In this document: piece by piece, positions 8,679 through 16,800 of the stretch
Position numbering within the stretch: position 1 is the stretch's first letter
Layout of the letters: every line of letters begins with the position of its first letter
Assembly (NCBI RefSeq): GCF_000176135.1
Contig: NZ_ACZN01000017.1
Coordinates: 1-64,000 of the forward strand
Source of the DNA: Vibrio coralliilyticus ATCC BAA-450
GTDB taxonomy: Bacteria > Pseudomonadota > Gammaproteobacteria > Enterobacterales > Vibrionaceae
Direction: 5' to 3'
Length of the DNA stretch: 64,000 nucleotides
The notes under the pieces: model-generated
The model's input: only the letters and a program-made list of their open reading frames with translations
Told to the model about the DNA's origin: nothing
Databases searched by the model: none
Position numbers and translations under genes: made by a program

Positions 8679-9884
8679 TTAGCCTAGTGACGGCAAAACG
8701 CCCATAGTGATGAGCAGCTGGGCCGCGATGATTACAAAGCCAACTGTACCGCTGATCATCAAGCCTGCTGTACCACCAAACACTTGGTAGCCACCTTGAG
8801 TTTCCTCAGCAACACGAGCTTTCTTCACCATCATAATAGGCAGGAATATGGCTAGAATCGCTAGCGCAATCGCTGCGTATCCAAGAGCCATAATAAAGCC
8901 CTGTGGGTAGAACAGTGCGAAGCCCATTGGCGGGACAAAGGTAATAGCACCAACGACGATGCGGCTAGAAGCGGCTTTCTTCTTGTTGAAGCTATCGCCT
9001 AGGAATTCAAACAAACCCAAACTCACGCCTAAGAAAGAAGTCAGCAGTGCTAAGTCAGCAAAAACACCGATTGTCTGACCAAGGCCTGACTGGTGAACTT
9101 TGGTCGAAAGCGTGGAAATTAGCCCGCTTAGACCTTGGTTATCAACCAACGCATCCTGGCTTACCACACCTAGGGTTACAACTTGCCAGAAAACATAAAT
9201 GATCAAAGGGATAGAGGAGCCAACAATAATTGCTTTACGTAGAGATGGTGTATTGCCATCTAGGTAGTTCACGATAGCAGGGATACTGCCGTGGAATCCG
9301 AAAGACGTAAAGATGACCGGAATAGCTGCGACGACAAGGCCTTGTTCAACAGGCATGCTCAGCAGGTACGACTCAGTCACATTCGGTGCAAGGAACGTTA
9401 GAACCATCGCCATCGCGATAAGTTTGATAGCGAATAGTACACGATTCACTTTGTCGACCGTACCAGTGCCGATGGTCACCACAGCGGCTACAACTATCGT
9501 AAAGATGACTGTTGAGGTCATTCCCGAGATTTCGACACCAGTAAATTGCGAAATTCGCTCACCGAACTGTGCACCACCGCCGGCGATGTACGCAGCACAA
9601 AGTGAGTAGAACAAAAACAACATAGAAAAGCTGGCAACCCATTTGCCTTTTTTCCCTAGAAATTGCTTGGCGAGAGTATGCAATGTTGCACTCGCGTCTG
9701 CGTGTTGGTGGAGTTCAACCATCAGTAGAGCGGTATACGCCATTAGTGCCCAAAGCGCGACCATGATGATGAGTGAAGTAGTGAAGCCAATTCCGGCAGA
9801 AGCAAGAGGTAGAGCGAGCATACCTGCACCGATAGTAGTGCCGGCGATGATCAAAGTACTACCCAGAACCTTTGATTTAGTCAT
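8679..9884 (-). CDS. tyrP: Tyrosine-specific permease (aromatic amino acid transporter family)
   Basis: 401 residues, about 11 membrane helices. The sequence tracks E. coli TyrP closely along its length: GTTIGAGMLALP near residue 15, PVIFTSFGFHGS near 189, FADLALLTSFLGVSLGLF near 271 and FALFYPQGF near 323. It is an inner-membrane proton symporter for tyrosine. Mtr and TnaB are relatives, but the match is best to TyrP. It is transcribed alone, with a long upstream region holding a weak TyrR-type box and a LacI/PurR-type palindrome. Confidence 0.9.
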   Translation of the reverse strand: MTKSKVLGSTLIIAGTTIGAGMLALPLASAGIGFTTSLIIMVALWALMAYTALLMVELHQHADASATLHTLAKQFLGKKGKWVASFSMLFLFYSLCAAYIAGGGAQFGERISQFTGVEISGMTSTVIFTIVVAAVVTIGTGTVDKVNRVLFAIKLIAMAMVLTFLAPNVTESYLLSMPVEQGLVVAAIPVIFTSFGFHGSIPAIVNYLDGNTPSLRKAIIVGSSIPLIIYVFWQVVTLGVVSQDALVDNQGLSGLISTLSTKVHQSGLGQTIGVFADLALLTSFLGVSLGLFEFLGDSFNKKKAASSRIVVGAITFVPPMGFALFYPQGFIMALGYAAIALAILAIFLPIMMVKKARVAEETQGGYQVFGGTAGLMISGTVGFVIIAAQLLITMGVLPSLG

Positions 9885-10029
9885 GTATATATTTCTTTAC
9901 GGTTTTTGTTTGATTTGGATTTTATAGCTGGAATAAATGCATATTCCGATGCAAAAAATCTACTATTTGGGCATTTTGTGGAATTAAAACGATAATTTCA
10001 AGCTAAATGTACATATAAATAACCATTAG

Positions 10030-10047
10030 TGTATTTAATTGTTTACG
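10030..10047. promoter_or_regulatory. Possible TyrR box
   Basis: TGTATT-TAATTG-TTTACG against the TyrR consensus TGTAAA-N6-TTTACA (9 of 12 fixed bases). It lies about 150 bases upstream of tyrP. TyrR control of tyrP is established in E. coli; this single weak box is suggestive only. Confidence 0.3.
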
Positions 10048-10076
10048 ATTGGTCCGATTTTAGATGAGATTCAGTA

Positions 10077-10092
10077 ATGCAAACGTTTACTT
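10077..10092. promoter_or_regulatory. PurR/LacI-type operator palindrome
   Basis: ATGCAAACGTTTACTT fits every fixed position of the E. coli PurR box (ANGMAAACGKTTNCNT). LacI-family relatives share the central AAACGTTT, so the true regulator may be PurR or another family member. It could act on tyrP, on the small gene at 10240, or on both. Confidence 0.5.
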
Positions 10093-10239
10093 GCGATAAA
10101 AATCATATCGCATTGATTATTTACTTTGTTCTTTCAAAAAACTGTCATATAAGTGGTTTAAAAAGGAGCAATAGACCTTATATTCATGTTGAGACTTGAA
10201 AACAGGTCTATAAAGTTGTTTGTAATTAAGGAGGTCAGA

Positions 10240-10362
10240 ATGAGTGACCAAACATTGAACGAAGAATGCCTTGAATTGCTAGATGCTATGGAGATTGGTT
10301 TTGAACTGTCAGATTATGAACAGTCAATCGAAGAGCTAGCAGAAGAAATCTTCAATAAATAA
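10240..10362 (+). CDS. Acidic 40-residue microprotein, unknown function
   Basis: A short frame of 40 codons preceded by TAAGGAGGT, a perfect anti-16S match 6 bases before the ATG, and followed by a Rho-independent terminator. The protein is strongly acidic, with one Cys at position 10, and looks helical throughout (LELLDAME and SIEELAEEIF segments). It has no signal peptide or membrane helix. An in-frame ATG at 10186 would add 18 basic residues but has no well-spaced binding site. I do not recognise the family; a small regulator or partner-binding peptide is possible. Confidence 0.7.
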   Translation: MSDQTLNEECLELLDAMEIGFELSDYEQSIEELAEEIFNK

Positions 10363-10396
10363 TCGTTCGTTGAAATCAACAATCACGTTGATACCA

Positions 10397-10433
10397 GAAA
10401 GAGCCAGTGCAAATGCGCTGGCTTTGTGCTTTT
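10397..10433 (+). terminator. Terminator of the microprotein gene
   Basis: GCCAGTGC-AAAT-GCGCTGGC stem (one G-T pair) followed by TTTGTGCTTTT. Confidence 0.75.
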
Positions 10434-10464
10434 ATGAAACTAATGTTTTGTACTAGTTAGCACT

Positions 10465-11040
10465 ATGAATTACCTCGCCCACCTTCACATAGCACAGCAC
10501 TGCGAATCGAGCATGCTGGGAAATTTACTCGGGGACTTTGTAAAAGGTAACCCTGAACACCAATATTCAGCCGATATCGTCCAAGGAATAAAGCTGCATC
10601 GGTTTGTCGACAGTACGATCGACAGCCATGCACTGATGTTACAAGCCAGAGAATACTTTCCCGGAAAGAGTCGGCGTTTTTCAGGAATAGCATTGGATAT
10701 GTTCTGGGATCACTGTCTGGCGTCTGAGTGGCGAAAGTACCATGCCACTAGCTTGCGAGATTTTTGTCTTGATGCCGAAAGTAAAGTCCTTGCTGAATAC
10801 CCAGAAACACTTCCCGAGCGTTTTACGGCTGTCAGCGGGGCGATGTGGAAAGGTCGGTGGCTGGAATCTTATAAGGAAATTGAGAATATCGAGTACGCGC
10901 TGCAAAGAATGTCGACTCGTTCGCCAAGAATGGGGGAGCTATCGCGTTGTTTTTATACGTTAGAGCAGCGTTATCAACCATTGAAAGAAATATTCCATAC
11001 CTTGTACCCAGAGATACTAAACGCTGCGAAAAGATTCTGA
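10465..11040 (+). CDS. acpH: Acyl carrier protein phosphodiesterase
   Basis: 191 residues, the normal AcpH length. The N-terminus MNYLAHLHIA and GNLLGDFVKG near residue 25, with HRFVDSTIDSH near 45 and DMFWDH near 75, are family hallmarks related to HD-type metal sites. AcpH removes 4'-phosphopantetheine from acyl carrier protein. No strong ribosome binding site is visible. It is 36 bases from the helicase gene downstream on the same strand, so co-transcription is possible. Confidence 0.9.
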   Translation: MNYLAHLHIAQHCESSMLGNLLGDFVKGNPEHQYSADIVQGIKLHRFVDSTIDSHALMLQAREYFPGKSRRFSGIALDMFWDHCLASEWRKYHATSLRDFCLDAESKVLAEYPETLPERFTAVSGAMWKGRWLESYKEIENIEYALQRMSTRSPRMGELSRCFYTLEQRYQPLKEIFHTLYPEILNAAKRF

Positions 11041-11076
11041 TAGAATCGGCGACCCTGTTTCATTCGGAAAGTTACC

Positions 11077-12339
11077 ATGTCTTCATTTCAACATCTGGGC
11101 CTGTCTCAAGCACTTGCATCTACTGTAGAAAAATTAGGTTTTGACACGCCAACGCCTATTCAGGAGCAAGCCATTCCTCACGTACTTGAAGGAAAAGATG
11201 TGCTGGCGGGAGCTCAGACAGGAACAGGGAAAACTGCTGCCTTTGGCTTGCCACTACTCAACAAGCTACTTGATCAGGAAGCGTCGAGAGATCCTCAATC
11301 AAATGATGTCTTAGCCTTGGTGGTCGTTCCTACACGTGAGTTGGCGCAGCAAGTTTTTGACAGCTTAACGGCTTATGCGAGTGCGGCTGAGATTAAAATT
11401 GTGACCGCTTATGGCGGTACCAGTATGAATGTTCAGACACAAAATCTGAGGCAGGGTTGTGACGTATTGATCGCCACACCAGGACGTTTACTGGATCACC
11501 TCTACTGCAAAAATATCAACCTTAGAAAAACCAGCTATTTGGTACTGGATGAAGCCGATCGCATGTTAGATATGGGATTCATGCCAGATATCCAACGCAT
11601 ATTGAAAAAGCTCAACCCTGAGCGTCAGACTCTGTTTTTCTCGGCGACATTTGATAAGCGTATTAAGACTATTGCTCATAAATTGATGAATGAGCCAGTC
11701 GAGGTTCAGGTAACGCCATCAAATAGTACAGCTGAGAAGGTTAAACAGATGGTTTATCCTGTCGACAAAAAGCGTAAAGCTGAACTTCTTGCCTATTTAA
11801 TTGGTTCACGAAACTGGCAGCAGGTGCTCGTGTTCACGAAGACTAAGCAGGGCAGCGATGCGCTTGCGAAAGAGCTTAAACTTGACGGAATCAAAGCTGC
11901 GTCGATCAATGGGGATAAAAGCCAAGGTGCACGTCAGAAAGCATTAGACGATTTTAAATCGGGCACAATTAGGGCATTGATTGCAACCGATGTAGCGGCG
12001 AGAGGGTTGGATATTAATCAGCTAGAGCAAGTGGTTAACTTTGATATGCCTTACAAAGCCGAAGACTATGTTCATCGTATTGGTCGTACTGGTCGAGCTG
12101 GTCAGGAAGGTCTGGCGGTATCGCTGATGAGTAAAGACGAAGAATACTTGCTTGAAGCGATAGAGCGGCTTCTTGATGCGCGTTTACCACAAGAGTGGCT
12201 ACAGGGCTTTGAACCAAGTATTGAAGAGCCAACTGAAAATGAACGCGAGCGTGGTGGAAGACGAAAAAGCCGCTCTTCGGAAAAACGAAAGATGAAAGCG
12301 AAGCTCAAGATTCATGCGAACAGAGGCAAGAAGAAGTAG
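11077..12339 (+). CDS. DEAD-box RNA helicase, RhlE-like
   Basis: 420 residues. Q motif (PTPIQEQA), AQTGTGKT, PTRELAQQ, GGTSMN, DEAD, SAT and HRIGRTGRAG are all present in about the first 345 residues. The C-terminal tail from residue 390 is rich in Arg/Lys/Ser (GGRRKSRSSEKRKMK), an unstructured RNA-binding extension of the RhlE type. Likely role: ribosome assembly or RNA turnover. It lacks the DbpA-specific domain. RhlE subgroup naming is uncertain because Vibrio carries several paralogues. Confidence 0.88.
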   Translation: MSSFQHLGLSQALASTVEKLGFDTPTPIQEQAIPHVLEGKDVLAGAQTGTGKTAAFGLPLLNKLLDQEASRDPQSNDVLALVVVPTRELAQQVFDSLTAYASAAEIKIVTAYGGTSMNVQTQNLRQGCDVLIATPGRLLDHLYCKNINLRKTSYLVLDEADRMLDMGFMPDIQRILKKLNPERQTLFFSATFDKRIKTIAHKLMNEPVEVQVTPSNSTAEKVKQMVYPVDKKRKAELLAYLIGSRNWQQVLVFTKTKQGSDALAKELKLDGIKAASINGDKSQGARQKALDDFKSGTIRALIATDVAARGLDINQLEQVVNFDMPYKAEDYVHRIGRTGRAGQEGLAVSLMSKDEEYLLEAIERLLDARLPQEWLQGFEPSIEEPTENERERGGRRKSRSSEKRKMKAKLKIHANRGKKK

Positions 12340-12354
12340 TTAGCCAAATTATTA

Positions 12355-12381
12355 AGAGCCGCAGAGATGCGGCTTTTTTTA
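12355..12381 (+). terminator. Terminator after the RhlE-like gene
   Basis: AGCCGC-AGAGAT-GCGGCT followed by seven T. Confidence 0.9.
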
Positions 12382-12471
12382 TGCCTGATTAACAAATCAT
12401 CAATATAAACATAGGATTAACTGCTTTTGAGCGATATATTGATCGTGGGCATTATTCATAAAGGACTTGAT

Positions 12472-12978
12472 ATGCAGCTTGAGTTACTCAAAGAAGGTGA
12501 TGCTGAGAAACTTCTTGAGTTTGAGATTCAAAACAGAGAATGGTTTGAAGCCAATATTCCCCCGCGTGAGACAGATTTCTATTCACTCGAAGGTGTAAAA
12601 GAACACATTCAGGTATTCCTACTGGAGTTTGCCGCGAAAACTTTGGTTCCAATGTTAATCGTTGACGAGAGCGGATCCATTCTTGGCCGCGTAAATGTAT
12701 CTAACATTAGCCGTCGCAGGAAAATTGCCCATATTGGCTATCGAGTTGGGAAGTCCTTCACCAACCGTGGTGTTGCGAAGTTTGCCGTCTCCAACATTAT
12801 TCGAGTTGTTGAAAAAATGGGCGTTGAAAAGTTGGTAGCTTACGCATCTACTGAAAACTTGGCGTCACAGAAGGTATTAACTGCTAACGGATTTCGGCCA
12901 ATGAAGGTAGTAAACAATTACGCGGAAATGCACGGAAAGCTGATTGACTGTATTGAGTATCAATTACGAATCAATTGA
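12472..12978 (+). CDS. GNAT-family N-acetyltransferase (RimJ/RimL type)
   Basis: 168 residues from ATG 12472, supported by AAAGGA 6-7 bases upstream; a TTG at 12427 lacks such support. The acetyl-CoA binding region is IGYRVGKSFTNRGVAK near residue 95, followed by AYASTENLASQKVL, where an Asn and Ser resemble the RimJ/RimL pattern. Substrate could be a protein N-terminus or a small amine; the sequence does not tell. It heads an operon with two GFA-family genes, the first only 10 bases away. Confidence 0.85.
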   Translation: MQLELLKEGDAEKLLEFEIQNREWFEANIPPRETDFYSLEGVKEHIQVFLLEFAAKTLVPMLIVDESGSILGRVNVSNISRRRKIAHIGYRVGKSFTNRGVAKFAVSNIIRVVEKMGVEKLVAYASTENLASQKVLTANGFRPMKVVNNYAEMHGKLIDCIEYQLRIN

Positions 12979-12988
12979 GGAGCAATGG

Positions 12989-13384
12989 ATGATTAAGCAA
13001 GTAGGTACTACACAAATCAAAGAATACCACAAGGCAACTTGCCACTGTGGAAGTGTTGAATTGGAGCTGCACCTTCCACACGGGATCGATAAACCCAGGC
13101 GGTGCGACTGTTCGATTTGCCGAAGAAAAGGTGCTATTGTCGCTTCGGTAAAACTGGATGGAATTCGTATACTTAAAGGCCAAGAGTTGCTTAAGCTTTA
13201 CCAATTTAATACAGGAACGGCTAAGCACTACTTTTGCTCTGAATGCGGTATTTACACGCACCACCAACGACGCTCAGACCCAACGGAATATGGCTACAAT
13301 GTAGGGTGTTTAGAAGGGGTAAATCCTTTTGATTTGGGTGACGTTGTCACTAATGATGGTGTCAATCATCCAGCAGATCGTTGA
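12989..13384 (+). CDS. GFA (CENP-V/Gfa) family zinc protein, copy 1
   Basis: 131 residues from ATG 12989 with GAGGAG 6 bases upstream. The zinc-binding cysteines of the GFA fold are present: CHCGS near residue 17, CDCSICRRKG near 37 and CSECGIYTH near 80. The family includes glutathione-dependent formaldehyde-activating enzyme Gfa and CENP-V-like S-(hydroxymethyl)glutathione binders, but most members have no proven reaction. Middle gene of a GNAT-GFA-GFA operon. Confidence 0.85.
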   Translation: MIKQVGTTQIKEYHKATCHCGSVELELHLPHGIDKPRRCDCSICRRKGAIVASVKLDGIRILKGQELLKLYQFNTGTAKHYFCSECGIYTHHQRRSDPTEYGYNVGCLEGVNPFDLGDVVTNDGVNHPADR

Positions 13385-13403
13385 GTCTCAGTAAGGAGTT
13401 ATC

Positions 13404-13817
13404 ATGGAATTTCCAATCAAAGCGTCTTGCCAGTGTGGGCAGCTTTCCTATCAACTCAAAGCTGCACCTTTAAAAGTCATTGCATGCCACTGTCAAGAAT
13501 GTCAGAAATTGTCGACTAGCCCGTATAGCGTAACAGCTATTGTTAAGACTGAAGATATTGAATTTCAGGGGAAGTTGAATGAGTGGCAGCGTATAGCGGA
13601 AAGTGGCAATAAAAACTTTGCTAAATTCTGTGGCGACTGTGGCAACCGTGTTTATCATTACAATCCAGATGACACGGCAACCATTAAGCTTAAACTCAAG
13701 CCTGCAGGGGTTGAGTATAGCGCCCTCTTTGAGCCACAAATGCATGTTTGGCTGAGTGAGAAGCAAAGCTGGGTCGAAATACCAAAAGACATCCCATGCT
13801 TTGATAAGCAACCTTAA
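13404..13817 (+). CDS. GFA family zinc protein, copy 2
   Basis: 137 residues with TAAGGAG upstream. Cysteines: CQCGQL near residue 9, CHCQECQKLS near 28 and CGDCGNRVYH near 75. It is clearly in the same family as the preceding gene, but identity outside the cysteines is low, so the pair is an old duplication or two separate acquisitions. Ends the operon at a strong terminator. Function unknown. Confidence 0.85.
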   Translation: MEFPIKASCQCGQLSYQLKAAPLKVIACHCQECQKLSTSPYSVTAIVKTEDIEFQGKLNEWQRIAESGNKNFAKFCGDCGNRVYHYNPDDTATIKLKLKPAGVEYSALFEPQMHVWLSEKQSWVEIPKDIPCFDKQP

Positions 13818-13820
13818 GAA

Positions 13821-13845
13821 GAGGAGCCTGTAGGCTCCTTTTTTG
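13821..13845 (+). terminator. Terminator of the GNAT-GFA-GFA operon
   Basis: AGGAGCC-TGTA-GGCTCCT followed by TTTTT. Confidence 0.9.
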
Positions 13846-14027
13846 CTGCGAAACACTTGGCTTTTTATATTGATTATAAAGTCATTAAAAGCAAAGGGTT
13901 GGGTTGTTTTTTTGAACAGGAAGCCTTTTCTGCCTAGCTTCAGCCGCCTTGACTTAGTCATTTCATGCACTATTACTTACCGATAGCACCACGTAATGCT
14001 GATGGAACAGTATTTGGAGTTATCACT

Positions 14028-14801
14028 ATGAAAAAAACCTTAACTTTGCTTTGTGCGGTTATGGCCTCGACTTCGGTCTTTGCAGCAAGCGATGTCACTG
14101 TTTACGGTGACGATTCATACCCTCCTTATTCCTACGTTGAAAGCGGTAGAGTAACGGGGATTTACACCGTTATCTTGGAACGTATTTTTTCTAAAATGCC
14201 AGACTACAGTGTGACCATCAAAGGAGTACCTTGGAAACGAGGCTTGTCCGAAGTAGAAGGCGGTAAAATTTTTGCCCTTTATCCACCGTATAAACGCCCT
14301 GATCAACGTCCTTACATGGAATACGACATGCCAATACTCGATGAAAAACTGGTTGTGGTTTGTCAGAAGTCAGTATTAAGTAGCCCAAAACCTAATTGGC
14401 CTGGAGACTACATGGGCTTAACGATAGGTAACAATGCTGGGTTTTCTGCAGGTGGCGATGAGTTCAGAGCGGCAGTCAAAGCCGGAAAGATCAAACTGAA
14501 TGAAACGAAAGGCACACCTAAAAATCTGCTCAAATTGATCGCTGGGCGTGTTGACTGCTATATGAATGATGCACTTTCCATTCAATGGGAGCTTAAAAAG
14601 CTTCAAAATGAAGGCAAGTACGATGGTCAAAGCGTTGTAGAGGGTGCCACCATCAGTTCAGAGCAGGGTTTCTTAGGCTTTGCGACCAATGGCGGGAAAT
14701 TCCCATTTAAAGATGATTTCAAAGCGCAATATCATAAAATTTTGTCTGAAATGAAAGAAAGCGGAGAAGTTGATCAGATAGTGAACGACTTTATTAAATA
14801 A
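14028..14801 (+). CDS. Periplasmic solute-binding protein, family 3 (amino-acid type)
   Basis: 257 residues from ATG 14028 (GGAG 8 bases upstream). Signal peptide 1-21 with cleavage after VFA. The mature protein opens with VTVYGDDSYPPYSYVE, the standard family 3 beginning, and has the second-lobe segment RVDCYMND near residue 175. No permease or ATPase gene is adjacent, so it is an orphan that may feed another transporter or act as a sensor. The usual Arg/Asp pair for amino-acid binding is not clearly readable, so the ligand is open. Confidence 0.85.
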   Translation: MKKTLTLLCAVMASTSVFAASDVTVYGDDSYPPYSYVESGRVTGIYTVILERIFSKMPDYSVTIKGVPWKRGLSEVEGGKIFALYPPYKRPDQRPYMEYDMPILDEKLVVVCQKSVLSSPKPNWPGDYMGLTIGNNAGFSAGGDEFRAAVKAGKIKLNETKGTPKNLLKLIAGRVDCYMNDALSIQWELKKLQNEGKYDGQSVVEGATISSEQGFLGFATNGGKFPFKDDFKAQYHKILSEMKESGEVDQIVNDFIK

Positions 14802-14823
14802 GCGACTATTGACATAATAATAA

Positions 14824-14851
14824 AACGGAAGCAACAAGCTTCCGTTTTTCT
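14824..14851 (+). terminator. Terminator after the solute-binding protein
   Basis: AACGGAAGC-AACAA-GCTTCCGTT followed by TTTCTTTT. Confidence 0.9.
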
Positions 14852-15374
14852 TTTCCGATAAAATCTATTGTATGTATTTTGACCGCTTGAGAAACAAATA
14901 ATCATTTAGGTATATTCAGAAAGAGAGATAATGCATTGATTTGTTAAATGCGTGTCACCTTGTAATATTCAGTAAATCTCATTTCGCTAACAAAAATGAC
15001 ATAAGCTGTGATTGTTGTATAAGTAAAGTTCAATAAATATCAATGATATATGCAACGAGGAGAGGTGAAAGCGCACAGTGATATTTTCTTCTCAAAACGA
15101 GTGATTTATTTCTATAATCTATCCCATTTTTAAGACACGCTGTTTATAATACTCATCAACTATTTATAATTGATGAATAAAAGCGCTGGGCAAAAGCGTT
15201 ATTTATTGTGTGTAAAATATGAGCGCTAAGCATTTGTTGGTAACGACAGTGGTTCTGTCTATTTGCAGTAGTATTTTATGGTGGTGTGTTTATCAGCTCG
15301 CTAGCCAAGCGTAGTACAGCTTTCGACAAATAAGGATCCCGAATGGAACACTGGCGATTTTCGGTGTTACAAAT
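14852..15374. other. AT-rich gap, no firm gene
   Basis: About 520 bases without a convincing coding frame. It is very AT rich, has several short inverted patches (for example around AATAAAAGCGC near 15177 and GCGTTATTTATT near 15197), and one possible tiny membrane-peptide frame at 15219-15314. I see no tRNA, attachment site or clear sRNA with its own terminator. Confidence 0.4.
15219..15314 (+). CDS. Possible 31-residue single-helix membrane peptide
   Basis: ATG 15219 to TAG 15314 would give 31 residues, nearly all one hydrophobic helix (HLLVTTVVLSICSS then ILWWCVYQLA), with a Lys at position 4 that would favour an N-in orientation. There is no recognisable ribosome binding site, and chance frames of this size are common. 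Listed as a candidate only. Confidence 0.25.
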   Translation: MSAKHLLVTTVVLSICSSILWWCVYQLASQA

Positions 15375-15401
15375 GAAAAAGCCACCTAATCAGGTGGCTT
15401 T
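15375..15401 (-). terminator. Terminator of the desaturase gene
   Basis: AAGCCACC/GGTGGCTT stem with a 6-base loop, minus-strand tail TTTTTC. Confidence 0.8.
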
Positions 15402-15406
15402 GATGT

Positions 15407-16534
15407 TTATGCGTAGCGGGCGACGAGTAATTCCCAGCTCCGTCGTTGCGCTTTGAAGTCTTGCTTCATCTGCTGGTAACGGACTTTTAGAACGGAATGC
15501 TCATACTTCTTTGCTAAATCACTTTTCTTGCTCTCAAGGACTTCTTTCTTCAGTGCGTAATAGTCTGACATCTTACTCATCAGCACATCGAACTCCTTGT
15601 TTAACGTTTCATTAAGCAATGATGCATTTGGAAGCTTACTGACATTCTGAGAGGCTTTCGCTAAGGCTTGCTTTGCCATCGCTTTTTCAATCTTCATCTT
15701 TGGAGTCACACGTAGCTTTTTCGTTAGCCCAAGCCACGAACAAGATTTGATCAACCACTTAGTTGGATCGTATTGCCACCAGTGAATACCGTTACGGTAA
15801 TCGTTCTCAAAGATATGATGGTAGTTGTGGTAACCCTCACCAAAAGTGAATACTGCTAGGACGGCATTGTCACGCGCTGTATTTTTATCAGTGTAAGGTT
15901 GAGAACCCCAGATATGGGCAAGCGAGTTGATAAAAAATGTCGAATGGTGACTCAATACTAAACGAACCACACACACCATAAGTAGCATTCCCCAGATGTC
16001 TTGGTAAATCACACCAAGCAGTAGTGGTACGCCAATGTTCATCAAAATGGCTAGTAGCAAGTAGTGCTTATGTTGCCACATAACAATTTTGTCTTTCTGC
16101 AGATCGCGGCAGTTGCCGTAATCTGAATAAGTCGCAGGGTTGTAGTGTCTTAGCATCCAACCAATGTGGGAGAACCAGAAACCACGCTTCGCAGAATAAG
16201 GGTCCTTATCATTGTTATCGACATGCTTGTGATGAACACGGTGATCAGAGCTCCAGTGCAACGCACTATTTTGCAGAGCGAATGCACCGCCAAGAGCAAA
16301 AAGTAATCTTAAAGACCAATGAGCATCGTATGTTTTGTGGGACCACAGGCGGTGATAGCCCGCTGTGATTGAAAGGTTACAAAAAGAAAAGGTGATCAGC
16401 AGCCAAAGCCAATGCTCTGCCTCGTATCCGAATTCAAAGCCATACCAAGGAGCAACGACAACAGCCACGATAAAACTAGAGAGAAAAAGCGTAACATTTA
16501 GCCATATTAGCGGTGGCTTTTCCTTTACAGACAT
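15407..16534 (-). CDS. Membrane fatty-acid (acyl-CoA delta-9 type) desaturase
   Basis: 375 residues. Three histidine boxes for the di-iron centre are present: HRLWSH (61-66), HRVHH (98-102) and GYHNYHH near 238, with about four membrane helices. The reaction is oxygen-dependent introduction of a cis double bond, which adjusts membrane fluidity. The last ~95 residues form a Lys/Glu/Ala-rich likely coiled coil (from MKIEKAMAKQALAKA onward) seen in marine bacterial members and absent from shorter desaturases. A FabR/DesT-like palindrome lies about 45 bases upstream of the start, fitting control by unsaturated-lipid status. Confidence 0.92.
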   Translation of the reverse strand: MSVKEKPPLIWLNVTLFLSSFIVAVVVAPWYGFEFGYEAEHWLWLLITFSFCNLSITAGYHRLWSHKTYDAHWSLRLLFALGGAFALQNSALHWSSDHRVHHKHVDNNDKDPYSAKRGFWFSHIGWMLRHYNPATYSDYGNCRDLQKDKIVMWQHKHYLLLAILMNIGVPLLLGVIYQDIWGMLLMVCVVRLVLSHHSTFFINSLAHIWGSQPYTDKNTARDNAVLAVFTFGEGYHNYHHIFENDYRNGIHWWQYDPTKWLIKSCSWLGLTKKLRVTPKMKIEKAMAKQALAKASQNVSKLPNASLLNETLNKEFDVLMSKMSDYYALKKEVLESKKSDLAKKYEHSVLKVRYQQMKQDFKAQRRSWELLVARYA

Positions 16535-16575
16535 TTCAATTATCCATTCAGCTAACAGTTGTGCGCCAGAATATC

Positions 16576-16593
16576 AGCGTACATGTGTAAGTC
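16576..16593 (-). promoter_or_regulatory. FabR/DesT-like operator upstream of the desaturase
   Basis: AGCGTACATGTGTAAGTC contains the TACA-TG-TGTA core and the AGCGTACA half recognised by FabR at fabA and fabB in gamma-proteobacteria. It lies 42 bases upstream of the desaturase start, a good place for repression. Confidence 0.5.
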
Positions 16594-16800
16594 AAATGAA
16601 AGTTAAGTGTCGTGTGAGCTCAATGAAGGATTAATTTGTTAGAACTTATAAACCGAATGCTCAATAAGAATCATTGCGAGGAAATCGAAGTAGCCGTGGC
16701 AAATAATGTTGGATTTTCTCTAGTATGATTGGCTTTTAGTTAAATGTTTTATAGTATGAAGAGATAAACAATCCTTACAGGAAGTAATAAGGAACTATAA

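Larger units (their letters stand above)
9885..10239. promoter_or_regulatory. Divergent control region between tyrP and the microprotein gene
   Basis: 355 AT-rich bases without a convincing gene. It contains a weak TyrR-like box at 10030-10047 (TGTATT-N6-TTTACG), a PurR/LacI-type palindrome at 10077-10092, and an 8-base perfect inverted repeat ATAGACCT/AGGTCTAT at 10171-10178 and 10204-10211 in the leader of the microprotein gene. Confidence 0.45.

Noticed and set aside
10186-10239. Longer start (ATG 10186) for the microprotein
   Set aside because: In frame but its nearest AAGGAG is about 20 bases away, whereas ATG 10240 has a perfect, well-spaced site.
13470-13970. 166-codon minus-strand frame over GFA copy 2 and the following terminator
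   Set aside because: It runs through a plus-strand terminator and a gene with intact zinc motifs. No ribosome binding site.
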